Assembly: GCA_903813345.2 (NCBI GenBank)
Contig: CAIIXF020000007.1
Coordinates: 7,881,730-7,945,729 of the forward strand
Length of the DNA: 64,000 nucleotides
Reading direction: 5' to 3'
Source: Owenia fusiformis
Lineage: Eukaryota; Annelida; Polychaeta; Sabellida; Oweniidae
Part shown: in pieces, positions 45,501 to 57,010 of the stretch
Position numbering within the stretch: position 1 is the stretch's first letter
Layout of the letters: every line of letters begins with the position of its first letter
Position numbers and translations under genes: made by a program
The notes under the pieces: model-generated
What the model was told of the DNA's origin: nothing
Database searches by the model: none
The model's input: the letters and a program-made list of their open reading frames with translations, nothing else

Positions 45501-47363
45501 GAAATTCTAATGAAAATCCTACATATCTGTTCAGATGATATGCAAGCTTGCTGTAATACCTGCCTGAAATATTTGCCAGAAACACAATCGATCAAATCTA
45601 AATTAAACCAATACATACTTACTCTAAAGCTGGGATCACTGGAATTAAGAATCAATTAGATTTATCATTTGATTCAGTTGGTAATTATTTTACAACATGG
45701 GTTGATTTCTCCCAGTACTTAAATCTGGACTCAAAAAACTAATTTGCATTTTTTAATTGAAAAACATTTTCAAGTTCAAGATAAGATTTATTTTATGAGC
45801 ATATTGATCAAATAAGGAAGTACGTCAGGTGGTTTGTGTAAGGTGTGTAAAACAGAGATAAATCTTCGTTATTGTTTCCTCGTTCAATTCTGATGTCTCA
45901 ACGTCACCACTTTAACATGTAAACTATGCACCTAAAGCAAACTATGCAAAAACTTTTTGTAAAAAATGAACAAAAATGTTTGAGCACGAAATAGAAGCAC
46001 AAAACTATTCTAAATCTTTCAGTTCGCTTAGGGCATTCCCATAAACCTTCAATATGTCAACATTTTCATATTTCTGGCATATATTTTAAAGGACATTATC
46101 ATCATTATCTCTTTTTAGAGTTTGAATGGCGAGAATGGCGATGGCTTGTGCATTTATAGGTTTTAGGTTTTCAATGTCACATTCTGTGGCATGCTCCCAG
46201 TTCAATAGGTTGGTACAAGGGGATGCTAACCTGTCAATTCTCTGTATTCCTTTTGTAGCAAAATAGCACCCATTCTTTGTTGAAAACTTTAATTGAAGCC
46301 CTGGATGTTCTTCATTTCAATGTGCTTTAAGTGTGCTCAAAGTGATATTTCTCTTTTACATGTGTTATCCTTGAGTTTTGAGCATAAAGGGATGTATTTT
46401 TGTGTTATTTTATTTTCAGTTATCCGTCATAGCGTAATCAGCCAAATATTTTTCATACATCAAATTGCAGTTTCAGTGATTTAGTGCGTGACTCCTAAAT
46501 GAAACTGTCGGCCTGAATCCAAAAACATTTTGTCATCATGTAACTCCATTCTTTATCAAAATTACAAATCTGTATAGTTTTATTGTGAAGATTGCTTATT
46601 GAGTGTGATGTTTTTATTCATTAATTATTTTTTATTTTGTGTAATTTCAATGAAGCTTTAACACAAGATTGAGAAAGTAATTTATTGTCGTTGAACTGTG
46701 TTTTACCTTTATTTCAGCTACATTTCCTGTATTTTATGGAGAAACAAATGTTTATGATTTGAAAAGTGGAGAATCTATTGCTATTAATGTTTTTAACATT
46801 ACAGTGTTGCACGTGTACTCTTGTTTTCATTTTTTCTTAAAAAGACATATTATTTTGCACCTAGAGATCTGTATTACCTTCAGTTCGGTGACTCCAAAAG
46901 GTAAACTTTTCAATTTCAAATTTGTTCAAGGCACGAATTGCCAACTTCAATATTAACTTGGGGTTACCCCTCTATTTATAAAGAGCACTAAATCGCACAT
47001 TCCAATTTCTTTCTGTTCTTCAAAAATGCCTTTATCTTGCATGTTTTTGCACTTATTTTACAATACAAATTTTGTTTTTATGGGTAGCAGTTTTATTAAC
47101 TAAAAGTTAATGAAATTGAAATTTTTCAAAAAGAAATTCTCACTTTCACAAAATAATGAGGGAGGGAGGGAGGGAGAGGCATAATATTAATAATAATTAT
47201 TTGTTAAATTACATTTACAGGAAAGGCTATAGAATGTTACAAACACAGTAAGGAAAAGAAGCATCTGAGAACATAGCCATTCAAAAGAAAAACAAACCCC
47301 ACTATCCCAAACTATTATTGTATGATTTCAAATGATTAACAAAATGATGATATTGTGTTCCAG
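42508..47363 (+). other. DRAK intron 2 (4.9 kb)
   Basis: AT-rich intron carrying the 27-bp minisatellite at 44865-45270 and a GGGA-rich run near 47159-47177. No exon is recognised. Confidence 0.8.
44865..45270 (+). repeat. 27-bp minisatellite with open frame
   Basis: About 15 tandem copies of a 27-bp unit containing gattctagtcttgctacaag followed by cccttgt, with one unit shortened by 3 bp. All lengths stay multiples of three, so one frame is open throughout and reads the nonamer DSSLATSPC. A second frame reads MILVLLQAH-type repeats. There is no splice evidence around it, and it lies in intron 2 of the kinase gene. Confidence 0.93.
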
Positions 47364-47502
47364 TGCTGCTGGTGGGGAACTATTTCATCAGTGTGTGGTG
47401 GAGGAATCCTTTCGAGAAAGAGATGTGATTAGGCTGATGAGGCAGATTTTAGAAGGCCTGATATTCCTCCACGACAGAAATATAGTCCACTTGGATTTAA
47501 AG
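47364..47502 (+). CDS. DRAK/STK17-like kinase exon, hinge to catalytic loop
   Basis: Acceptor gtgttccag; first base t completes the tyrosine (ta|t), giving E-Y-A-A-G-G-E-L-F as in DRAK hinge regions. It continues RDVIRLMRQILEGLIFLHD and ends NIVHLDLK, whose Asp is the catalytic base, at donor gtaagc in phase 0. HLDLK in place of HRDLK is the DAPK/DRAK form. The next exon should begin P-Q-N-I-L-L and carry DFG; I could not find it before 64000, so the gene continues beyond the window. Confidence 0.94.
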
Positions 47503-48778
47503 GTAAGCCATTGAATGTGTAAGTCATCTTATAAACAAAGCCTGTCAGAATGAGTATAACAACAGAGATTTTCATGCAGGTTACAAATTGTAGTCTTGTA
47601 TCAATCCCCCCCATTCCTCCAGGTGATAGTGAATTGGGGATGCTTTTGTAGATGGTCTTGATTCAAGACTACAAATTGTTAAAAACCAAAAACAGACATT
47701 TTCAAACCTGGTTCTTTTTAGTATCAAAATGGCTTACCTATACCACAGGAGGAGCAAATTACAAGAAAATTGAATTAGTTTTAGTGTGTACTATCCAAGT
47801 CATAAGTGTCAAAACTCATCAATGGGATTACAAACTGTGGAGTAAAATAAAAGAAACAGGATAAAAAATGTGCTCAAATTGGACCACCTAAGCCACCCTT
47901 GACACATGGGTGGTATGAGTTTGTTTAGAATGAGTGCTATATTGTTTTGGTCAGCAAGTTAATTTAATTAGACACATGTATCACATAAATTGTCAGCTCA
48001 ACTGTTTGCCTTATCAGGTAGCCTGATTAAGTAGAGGGATGGAAATAGAGGAACGAATTACCCTGTTGACTGCTATATGTAGCTGTATATGCTTCAAAAT
48101 GTCAAATTGAGTTGAAAAATTGCATCAATTTACTCTTACCTACCCCTGGATATTTATTTTGATATTGTTTCAAGAGCATTTTTTGGAAAACACTTCACAA
48201 ACACTTAAATACTTAAGAAATACTTAATTATTAATTTTTTATGATTAAAATCACTAGGTATTTAGTCCTGGAGTCTCATTGGCTTGTTCTATGAAGACAG
48301 GTCAAAATGAGTTTACAGCTTTATTTACATGTAGTCCTGTATTGGGTCATTGAGATAAAGCATTTATACATATTTTTTGAATTGTTTTAAAAGTATTGCG
48401 ATGTTGAACACATGGAAAGATGCAGTTTTTCATATTCTCCATTGGGTGAAAATAGATTTTCAAATGAGTGCACAAATTTTTGAAAAATGCATTAAAGATT
48501 CTAATAGGTGCAACATAATTTTAGTGAGATTCCTGTGTAGGATAAGCATGTAATATTGATATCCCACCAAACAGCACACAGTTATTACACCATTGTCCTG
48601 GTAAAGCTTGTTTACTAGCAGGATTACCTGATAGCAAAAGTCTCAGATCAACTTTTCAATTAAAATCCTATTTTTGACAAATTCCATTAATTATCTGGCA
48701 CAGTGCTACATAAGAACTTTATTCTATTACATCATATAGCTAATATGGGATAAGGCTAATGGTAAATAATTATTGTTA

Positions 48779-49611
48779 CAATCAAATTTTTTATTCTGTC
48801 AATCAGTTCATATGGTTAGAATAAGGAAAGAATGTGATGTAACCACATGTCTACTTACTAGCTTGTTCTATGTCATCCATCGGACTAGGTTACATCGTGG
48901 AACGCAGCCAAACATGACACTGAAGGCAGTATTCTGAGGTAATAAAATCTAAATTTAAATAATTTCCCATTTGCAGCCCCTTGGAGATTTCCGGAATTGA
49001 ACAAAGTAGCGAACGTTGCGATCTTTCAACTTTAGTTCGTTGTTTTTTCACCACCTTATGTGTACTGTTTTCATTTAGGAGGCGGTCTTATTTGAATGCA
49101 TCATTACAGGTCTTTATGAATCAATAGATCAATAAACAGCTCAAAAAATACAATTTAGCAGTTTCTTTCATTGCGTACTGCGCATGTTAGGCACGAAAAC
49201 AATTTAGCAGTTTCGTTCGTTGCGTAATTGGGCCTTCTATAATCAGTAGCAAATGCTCGGAAAACATTTTCCAAAATATTTACTTCCGTTTTCCTTGAAG
49301 ACATGATTGGGTGACACGTCATTGACACGTGATTAAGTCACATGATCGATACAGTAACTAGTCACGTGATCAGACATGTGTCACGTGTCAGTCACGTGAG
49401 CTTGCAAAATGGACGATCTAAATTTCCAAAAATTCGGCTAAGATCAAGATAGATATGCTGTTGCCTTCAGCGTCCTGTTCGGCTGCGTTCCACGATGTAA
49501 CCTAGTCCGATGGATGACATAGAACAAGCCGGTAAGTAGACACGTGGTTACATCACATTCTTTCCTTATTCTAACCATATGAACTGATTGACAGAATAAA
49601 AAATTTGATTG
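48779..49611. mobile_element. TA-flanked element with 131-bp inverted repeats and E-box cluster
   Basis: The left arm 48779-48909 and right arm 49481-49611 are inverted copies with only a few differences (caatcaaattttttattctg at each end). TA borders both ends, as in Tc1/mariner-type insertion. The 570-bp centre has no transposase but contains four perfect CACGTG boxes at 49326, 49363, 49382 and 49393. Confidence 0.87.
49326..49398. promoter_or_regulatory. Cluster of four CACGTG E-boxes
   Basis: CACGTG occurs at 49326-49331, 49363-49368, 49382-49387 and 49393-49398, two of them in the GTCACGTGA context preferred by USF/MITF-TFE type bHLH-ZIP factors. Related CACATG and CACGTC sites lie between. 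Function is inferred only from motif density. Confidence 0.45.
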
Positions 49612-51419
49612 TAAGAGTGATTTTGTTCATTGGGGAAACTGAACTATACATAGTAAAACCTGTGTATATTGAACATTTTTTGCTGAGAAAAAATGTTCAG
49701 TGTTGGTAGGTGTTCACTACAGAGAAGGTAATTTATACAGAAGTCAGTTCAGAGTTTATGCGGGGTAAGAGTGTTCATTAAAGTAAGGTGTTCACTAAGA
49801 CAAGTTTTACTGTACATGTATACATGTATTTCTCATTACCCTTTTCCATGGCCTTAATATCCCCAGGATTCGGGAGGATGTTGTTTTTTTGGAATTGTCG
49901 CTTGTCATGTTCATCTGAAAGAAAACAATGGTTTTAGAGTCACCATAAGTTATGATTGGAGTTGTACCAAAAACACACTTAGACACACTTTTGGAACAAT
50001 CTTTCTCACTCTAGATAAAAATTAGATCTATCAATTAGCAATTTTAGCCTCTCGTTACTACAACTGATTCTACAGATTTGATGCTGACAGGATCTCCATG
50101 ATCTCTAATGGTTCTTTGATGTCCTTTAATTGGGGATTTTTATTGTGAAATTGAATGTTGATGAGATTGAGCTCTTGTGAAGGTTAAGTACACCAATTTG
50201 GCTTAATAAACAAGAGAGTGTTGCCAACTCTTGACTAAGATGCTAAGTTAATTAGAAATTACTTAATTAAAGGAAGAGATAAGAGAAAAAATCCCAACAA
50301 TTTTTTTACTGAGAATTGAGTTATGTAAGATATGTATACATGTACATACTGTAGTCAAGTCATCATACACTTTAGTACAGTTCACATAGCCCGCGGGGAA
50401 AAAATGAACACATTTAGCTGACATCATAATGTCACATTATGGACTTCAACCAAACTTTTTTTGTCTTGTGGTCAGATTTCATTAGAGAACATCTATCATA
50501 TATTATGTATATTTTTATCTAATATCTATAAATACAATTTGAACTGTAATAATAACATCTCTATAGGTTGTATTTATAGTTTCATGTGACGAAAAGTGCA
50601 TTCGGTGCTTGATCCTTTTTTGGTATTTATATGTTGTAGTTTTGTAAACTTACATATGATAACATATTATGTAAAGTAGCCAAAGGCATTGCAGACATAT
50701 TAGAGAATACTTTCAAAGCACATATCAATCAAGCCTTTGGCCTATGGACTACATTATGAGTATTTCTTGATCCCAATTACATGTACCAATCAGATTTAAT
50801 GAAATAGACAGTACCTATGATCATTTTAGTTATGTTTACAATTTATTTAGTTCAATATAAAGTTTTGTCTTTATAGACTATGTTGAAATTACATTTCCTC
50901 AAATTAATTTATCAATTTTTTATGAAGTTGCAGATCTACCTTAACATGAAGCCTTATTTCTGGGGCATTTTCTGAAATGGATGTAGAATTCTCAGTTTAC
51001 TTGTTCTGATTTAGAAACAACTTAAGGTTTCATAATTGTTGAGATGGCAACTTCAGAATCCAAGCTGGACCGTGTTTGTTTAGGTCATATATTACCTTGT
51101 GAGTGGGCACAGGTGATAACATCTTTGAAGTATTGAGAAGCTTTACATATGAGACAGAAGTCTTTTCTTAGTGATCTTTATGAGACAGCAAAATGTGGTT
51201 CATTCCTCCATATTTCATTTTAATTGATTTAATGGGGACATCCCAAGTATTTCTTCGAGAATCACATCCTTTAATGAATAAGTTTTATTTTATGATGGAC
51301 ATTGACTTTTCATGCTAATGCTTCCAGGTCTAAATTATAAACTTGGCATCAAAAATAGGGTTTCAAAGCACTAATCAGATATGACTATTACTGTTCGTCT
51401 CTCACAAGTGGCCACATAT

Positions 51420-51535
51420 TGTTGTAGTTTCCAACTTTTTTGTGGCGGCGGATGGTGTTTGGTGGTTGATATTCAGAGTTTGTTGTCTATAACAAATGGC
51501 AGGTGGTGCAATTTTGCATTTTAGTGCCTAATGTT
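51420..51535 (+). repeat. Dispersed repeat family 1, copy
   Basis: ttgttgtagtttccaacttt, then ttttgtggcggcggatggtg, and tataacaaatggcaggtggt with ttttgcattttagtgcc. Moderately diverged. Confidence 0.7.
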
Positions 51536-51904
51536 CAGATGTGTTATTCTCTGGACTAATAAAGATGGTTTCTGAAAAACTGTTTGGTCTGATTGTGGCA
51601 TTCTGGGTAAACATGTTATGTGTTTTGTTAACCATGATGCATAATATGTCAGAAAATGACTGACAGAAGAATGTTGGTTTATTTTGAAACTTTCCATTTT
51701 TACCCATGTACCATATATCTTACATAATGCAAGCAGGAAATTATTAAGCACAAGATAAGCCTTTGTATGAGTACATATAGTACATTTAGGGCAGCTGGTT
51801 TGCCTCAAGAGGGTGGGCGTGTGGCTAATTAAGTATCATAATGCACATTTATATCAAATAACTTTTTATAAGAAATGGTTTAGGAGTCCAGAATGATTAA
51901 TATA

Positions 51905-52098
51905 TGAGGGTTGATCCAAAAGTTCTGCACTGTTTGCTCTAAATGGTCCTATGTTGCTGTGTTAATGGTCAAATTTTTTACTTAATTTTTACACAAAATG
52001 ATACTATTTATAAGGTGGATGAGGCCATATATTAACAATATTCATAAAATATTAAGATTTTTAGAGCAAACAGTGCAGAACTTTTGGATCGACCCTTG
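51905..52098. mobile_element. 194-bp TA-flanked MITE
   Basis: Inverted termini of about 38 bp (gatccaaaagttctgcactg, then tttgctctaaa, inward from each side), with TA at both borders (51903-51904 and 52099-52100). Typical of mariner-derived MITEs. It lies in DRAK intron 3. Confidence 0.88.
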
Positions 52099-52424
52099 TA
52101 TATCCAATGGTTGTTTGGATATTATATATTATAAGCAAGATATATTTTGGCTCCCAGTGTTAGTTCCACTCCCACTTCATGATGTTGTATTTGTTATAGC
52201 TGAGTTATACAATCTTCCCCCCTCCCCCCAGATCCTGTGTGTTCTTTTTAAAGGCAAGAATTGGCTTATCACAAGGGACATGATGCAAGACTATCATTTT
52301 CTAATTGTACTCTGGTGAAAGGCAATAAGCAGGGTGGAACAGGGTTGTTATAGAAAGCAGTCCATGCCCTTCATAAGTTTTATCTAACATAAACACAAGT
52401 TATCAGTGAGGGTGTGGGTTATGC

Positions 52425-52795
52425 TACCCTGCGTGCAGAGTCTAGTTAAACTACACTCTGCCTAGTAGAGACCATATTACAGTTTAGTAGCCCCGCCCCC
52501 ACGACGGGTACCGATGACAGTTTGGGTAAATCACTTTTGACCTACACGCTGATTTTCCACCAGTCAGCGAGCTTGAAGAAACATACGCCAAATGTGTTCT
52601 AATTAAATATGCGCATGTCATTGGTCAATTCCGAACTCAACGATGACGTCAGAAGGAATGACCATATAAAGAACGTCGGTCAAATTTGGCCGACGAACAC
52701 TGATTGGCGCGGTGAGTTCACAGGTTTATTTTAGTTTGAAAGAGTGAAGACGAAGCTCTCTTTTAAGAGGTGAAGTCAAACTAATGCAAAGGGTA
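52425..52795 (+). mobile_element. Promoter-bearing MITE-like element, copy 2, with 9-bp target duplication
   Basis: 371 bp, highly similar to 39230-39607 over its full length, with the same TACCCT...AGGGTA ends. It is flanked by a different perfect 9-bp repeat, GGGTTATGC (52416-52424 and 52796-52804), which proves independent insertion. ATTGG, TGACGTCA (52644-52651) and TATAAA (52665-52670) are kept; the upstream CCAAT has changed to CCAGT. Its terminal donor reads GTAGGG and is weaker than in copy 1. It lies in DRAK intron 3 on the kinase's strand. Confidence 0.88.
52644..52670 (+). promoter_or_regulatory. CRE plus TATA box in element copy 2
   Basis: TGACGTCA at 52644-52651 and TATAAA at 52665-52670, conserved while the surrounding bases carry substitutions. 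The TATA variant differs from copy 1 yet remains a functional-type box. Confidence 0.5.
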
Positions 52796-54614
52796 GGGTT
52801 ATGCCATTGTCTGTTGATATTTTACTGCCCATGGTTAGCTAACTATATATGTCATGTTGACAGCTGATGACACAAACATGGCACTTGTTGCTCTGTGGGC
52901 TCTGTGACTTGTCAAGTAATGTACATACCAGGATAACTTTCAAAATCTTGGCTTGCACAAGGAAACATTTTTAAAAGTTTTTTCAAAGATTGATGACCAT
53001 TTTTCTAAGAAGGACTATTCTAGGTATATTTTGGAGGGGTGAAAATGGAATAGGTCTTGGCTTAGAAACATTTTTGGGCTCAGGGGCCCCTATGACTGCC
53101 AGAACAGCTATTCTAACATTACCCTTATATGCAAATAGCATTGTGGAATCCCATTAATAATTTCACATATCCATCAACAGTTTCTTTTGAATAATATTAA
53201 TCAATATAGAAGTTCCAATTATAGCATTCCAAATTTTCTATCACATTCCTCAAGTTCAACATCCCATATCAGTTCAAATATCTGTTTCAATTATGATTTT
53301 GTTCAGACCATAGAAGCATTATCCTTTGCACATTCCTGGCAGTTATGTCTAGTTTCCATGCATTCTGGTTTTTATGAGCCATGAAAACATTGAGGAATTT
53401 GCTAAATTGATTATTTGTGGCCGCCCAGCCTGATGATTTTACTGATTTATGTAGCCTTACATTATTGACCACCCCATAACAGATCTGACAACAAACAGGA
53501 CCACTTAGCTGCTAGACACACTTGTCATGTTAAGTTGAGGGGTTGTATCATGAGCCAGATCACTTCTTAAAGAAAAAAATTAATTAGCCTTTTCCTTTAT
53601 TATCCCAGGGTTTGTTTTTGGGAGGATTGTAACCTACGATTCCAGAAAAACCATTGCCTGCTTTTTGACGAACACTGTGTAACCAAAATATAAGTTGCGA
53701 CAGTTCAAAAAAGTTGCCTCATAATAAATGTGAGGATGAAGTTCTCTTTTAGTGAAGTGAAATGGATTATCCATTTCTGCTATTCCCTTACTGGAAGACT
53801 GAGGTATTAGACATTTGATATGTTAACCAATCAAGAAAATTGTATAACTGTTACAGTGACTTAATTTTTTTCTTTTCTGAATTATCGTGATTTAAAATTA
53901 AAGAATCTTTTAGTATAAAAGAAAAACTTATTTTTTAAGAATGAAGTTATTAAAGAAGTAGATTCCTGTTATTTTTATAGCAATTTTTATCATGGTAATT
54001 GGATCATTTGATTGCTAAAAAGCATTGGATAAATGGGATGAAGAAATAACATTAGGTATTTTGTCTTGATTTTACTTACCTCAATTTACTTGGGGGATAT
54101 GTCTATACCATATAAATCAATTTGAGCATTTTTGGAAATGTTTTCAACTGTTGATGTCCCCATTTCGACATTTTCAAAGAAATACTTCAGAGTTTATGGT
54201 TATTTTATAATTTTGTTTACTTTAAATCATCTTATCTGAGTATGCTTTTATATTTTCTTATCAGAGCTTTTGTTTTTTTTATTCTCGAATTATAGAGGTA
54301 CCTGGTTCTGGAAGAAAATCAAACAGGATGTTATGAAACTGTAATCACATTTTAATTGGTTCTATCTTAAGATATGGAGACATTGTACCTGAAGGATATC
54401 TTGAGTATAATACTGTATTAAGTGCCACAGTCAGGTGAATGCCTGGGGAATATTGTTGAGATGTCATTGCTATCTTCAGCACTTAGACTCTTGATATTAG
54501 CATAACAGTTTTGTTTATGCATTTTATCATTACTGTCTCATATATGTTTCAGGTCAATTTCATCAACCTGAGTTACCTTTATTGACCATGATGTTTATTG
54601 CAATGATATTGTAA

Positions 54615-54880
54615 ACACTTCTTGCAACAAGCCCATGTGTTACTATTTCCTTTGCAACCAATACAAGTGATAGGGAAATATGTAACGTGCAGATAGTTTC
54701 AGGATGTTTTCAAGTGCATATTGCATACTCACTAAAAAATATTTAATTGTTCTCAGCTACTCAAAAAGGTACTCTAGCTACGAGCCCTTGTGAGCCCGTC
54801 CCCCCAACTACACATATCCTTACACATGTTATGTTGTGTTGGTGAAGTAGATAAGGGGGGGGGGTCTACAGTCTTGATTA
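54615..54880 (+). repeat. Diverged single units and flank of the minisatellite
   Basis: Single unit-like pieces occur at 54620 (cttgcaacaagcccatgtg) and 54774 (ctagctacgagcccttgtga). The latter is followed by gaagtagataaggggg and tacagtcttga, matching the 3' flank of the array at 45281-45320 (gaagtggataaaaggggg, ccagtcttga). The array thus arose inside a dispersed repeat. Confidence 0.65.
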
Positions 54881-56079
54881 CTCAAAAGGTCTTTTACTTT
54901 ATTCTGTTCATTCCTTCAGAAATTATTACATGTATTCCAGGCTTAATAAAGTAGATCCAGACCATGTGAAGTTGTGTAATGTCTCAGGTGAAATTGTGAC
55001 AGAATCCAGTCATAGGAATGCACAATAAAACCTAATGACGCACAAAAGGTCAATGGGTGTTTTACATAATATGTACCATATGTTAATTGTTTTGAATATG
55101 GTAGGAGATCCTGTTTTTTGGAAATACCAGCTTTCAGTTCTTGAACCCACTATAAAACCCAATGACACTCAAAAGGTCAGTGAATGTTTTATATAACATA
55201 TACCATATGTGGTAATTCTCCTAACTCTTAGCATATGGTGAGAGATCATGCCATTTAACTTAAGGGCAATTGTTTTATTCAAGGTATATGGACTGATGGA
55301 AGTGTGATCTAATATGGGGGTGTGGATTCGGATATTGGATTTAAATTACCAGTTACATGTTTTCTGATCAAAAAATGTTTTTGACGCAAAAAGTTTGTGG
55401 CCCTACACATAGAGCTGAAGAATAGGTGTTAGCAAGAACATTATTGACTTAAATTGTAAGGAATACATTCTATGATACATGTATGTCTACGTGTACATTC
55501 AAGTTTACTTAGTCATCAAGGCAAGAGAGCCAAAACACGCAAATGTCATGTAAAACATTAACCTTATCAGTTGAAATTTAAATGAAATATTTTTATCGAT
55601 TGAAAAAAACTTAATGATTGTGAAAATTGAAATGTCATTGCAATAAGTTTGAATTGGAATTCAGATTCAATGAAAGCCTCATTCAATATGGTAAACTTCA
55701 TATGAAAAGCAAGATTTCTGCTTTGAACGTGAATTCCAAATATCCTGATTTCTGGATTGCTTATTCTTTTGTCACCACATCAGTTCAGTAGCCTGTAATA
55801 TTTCATTAATAGTACACTTAGTGATACAACTCTATTTAGTGACAGCATCTTTTATTGTAAGGGTATGATTGTAACAGGTTGTTTTATTAAAATATCTGAT
55901 GTTATCACTTCCCTGAAATTTAATTAAAGTTATTGAGTCCTTATTGAGGTGATCAACTTAGATTCAATTCAGTAATATAATATTGTAATTTATATTTGAC
56001 TCTAAGTGAATTCTGGATATAAGTGATCTTTATCATCAACTCATCTATCATTGATCAGCTACCACTTAAACCAGCATCC

Positions 56080-56170
56080 TTGACCAACCAACCAACAAAC
56101 TTCTTTGACCAACCAATTGGCATCTTCGACCAACCAATTGGCATCGCTGACCAACCAGACAACAATTTTG
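56080..56170 (+). repeat. Short 24-bp tandem repeat
   Basis: Three to four imperfect units of gaccaaccaattggcatctt-like sequence. The covering frame (56023-56271) reads FDQPIGIFDQPIGI but has no support as a gene. Confidence 0.6.
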
Positions 56171-56898
56171 ACCAACTGAACGAAAATCCTATCATTTTGT
56201 CTTCATCCAAGAAACCAATCGAAAAAAGCACCAAAGCTCAAGCTGTTTACAACTGTAGTAAGTTGTTGTAATTAACCTGTAAGATGAAGGGAGCCCAAGG
56301 TTTATTTCCCAAAACACAAGTCACATGTCAGATGCTTGAAGGGGCATTTCTTATGAGATGTCCCCCAGAAATCATTACAGTAGTCATCTCTATTTTACTC
56401 TATTTCTCTTTAAAATAAGAATGAAGGGTCTGATGTTCTGCCATTCCTTTACAAATTGGAATATGGACTACATGTATACACATAATTCCTTGCTGATTCT
56501 ACTCTCTCCCACTCTATTTTGCATTTGAAAACAGGACTACCATGAATTTTTGTCTGCACAATCTGGAATACCTGAGGATGCAATTAACCTGTAAATTAAA
56601 CCAGGTCTATCTTGAGCAGTTTCTATATCACCACACACAGTGTTCAAAGCTGGTTTGTGCACATCATTGGTGCCTTGTTCTAATTGTTTGGCAAGAATCT
56701 ATCTCTGTTTTTATTTGAAACAGCTTTTCATTTTGAGGTGAATGTTAAGATTAACCCATGAGCTGTATCCAAAATATAGCCACAAGTATAACCATCATAC
56801 TGTGTAGTAATATATCTGATAATTCCATCATTTGACAACAGGCATTTTAAGAGTAATATACCAGTATTATAAAGGTATTATTGTGTCACCTCCAAAAG

Positions 56899-57010
56899 CT
56901 GTTATTGTCTCCAATTTTTTGTGGACAGTGTTCAGCAGTCGGTGTTTGGAGTTCCGTATCAATTTGCAATCACTTACAAGTAAAGTCGATGACATTTTGT
57001 CATGTTTATG
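56899..57010 (+). repeat. Dispersed repeat family 1, diverged copy
   Basis: ctgttattgtctccaatttt, then ttgtggacagtgttcagcag and gacattttgtcatgtttatg. The central aacaaatggcagg part is replaced by other sequence. Confidence 0.6.

Noticed and set aside
53660-53770. Fourth copy of the promoter-bearing element
   Set aside because: Only short similarities (gacgaacactg, gaagttctctttta-gtgaagtg) are present, without the ends, CRE or TATA. Too weak to annotate.
56023-56271. 82-codon frame with FDQPIGI repeats as a gene
   Set aside because: It is produced by a short tandem repeat, has no splice or conservation support, and shows no resemblance to the next kinase exon.
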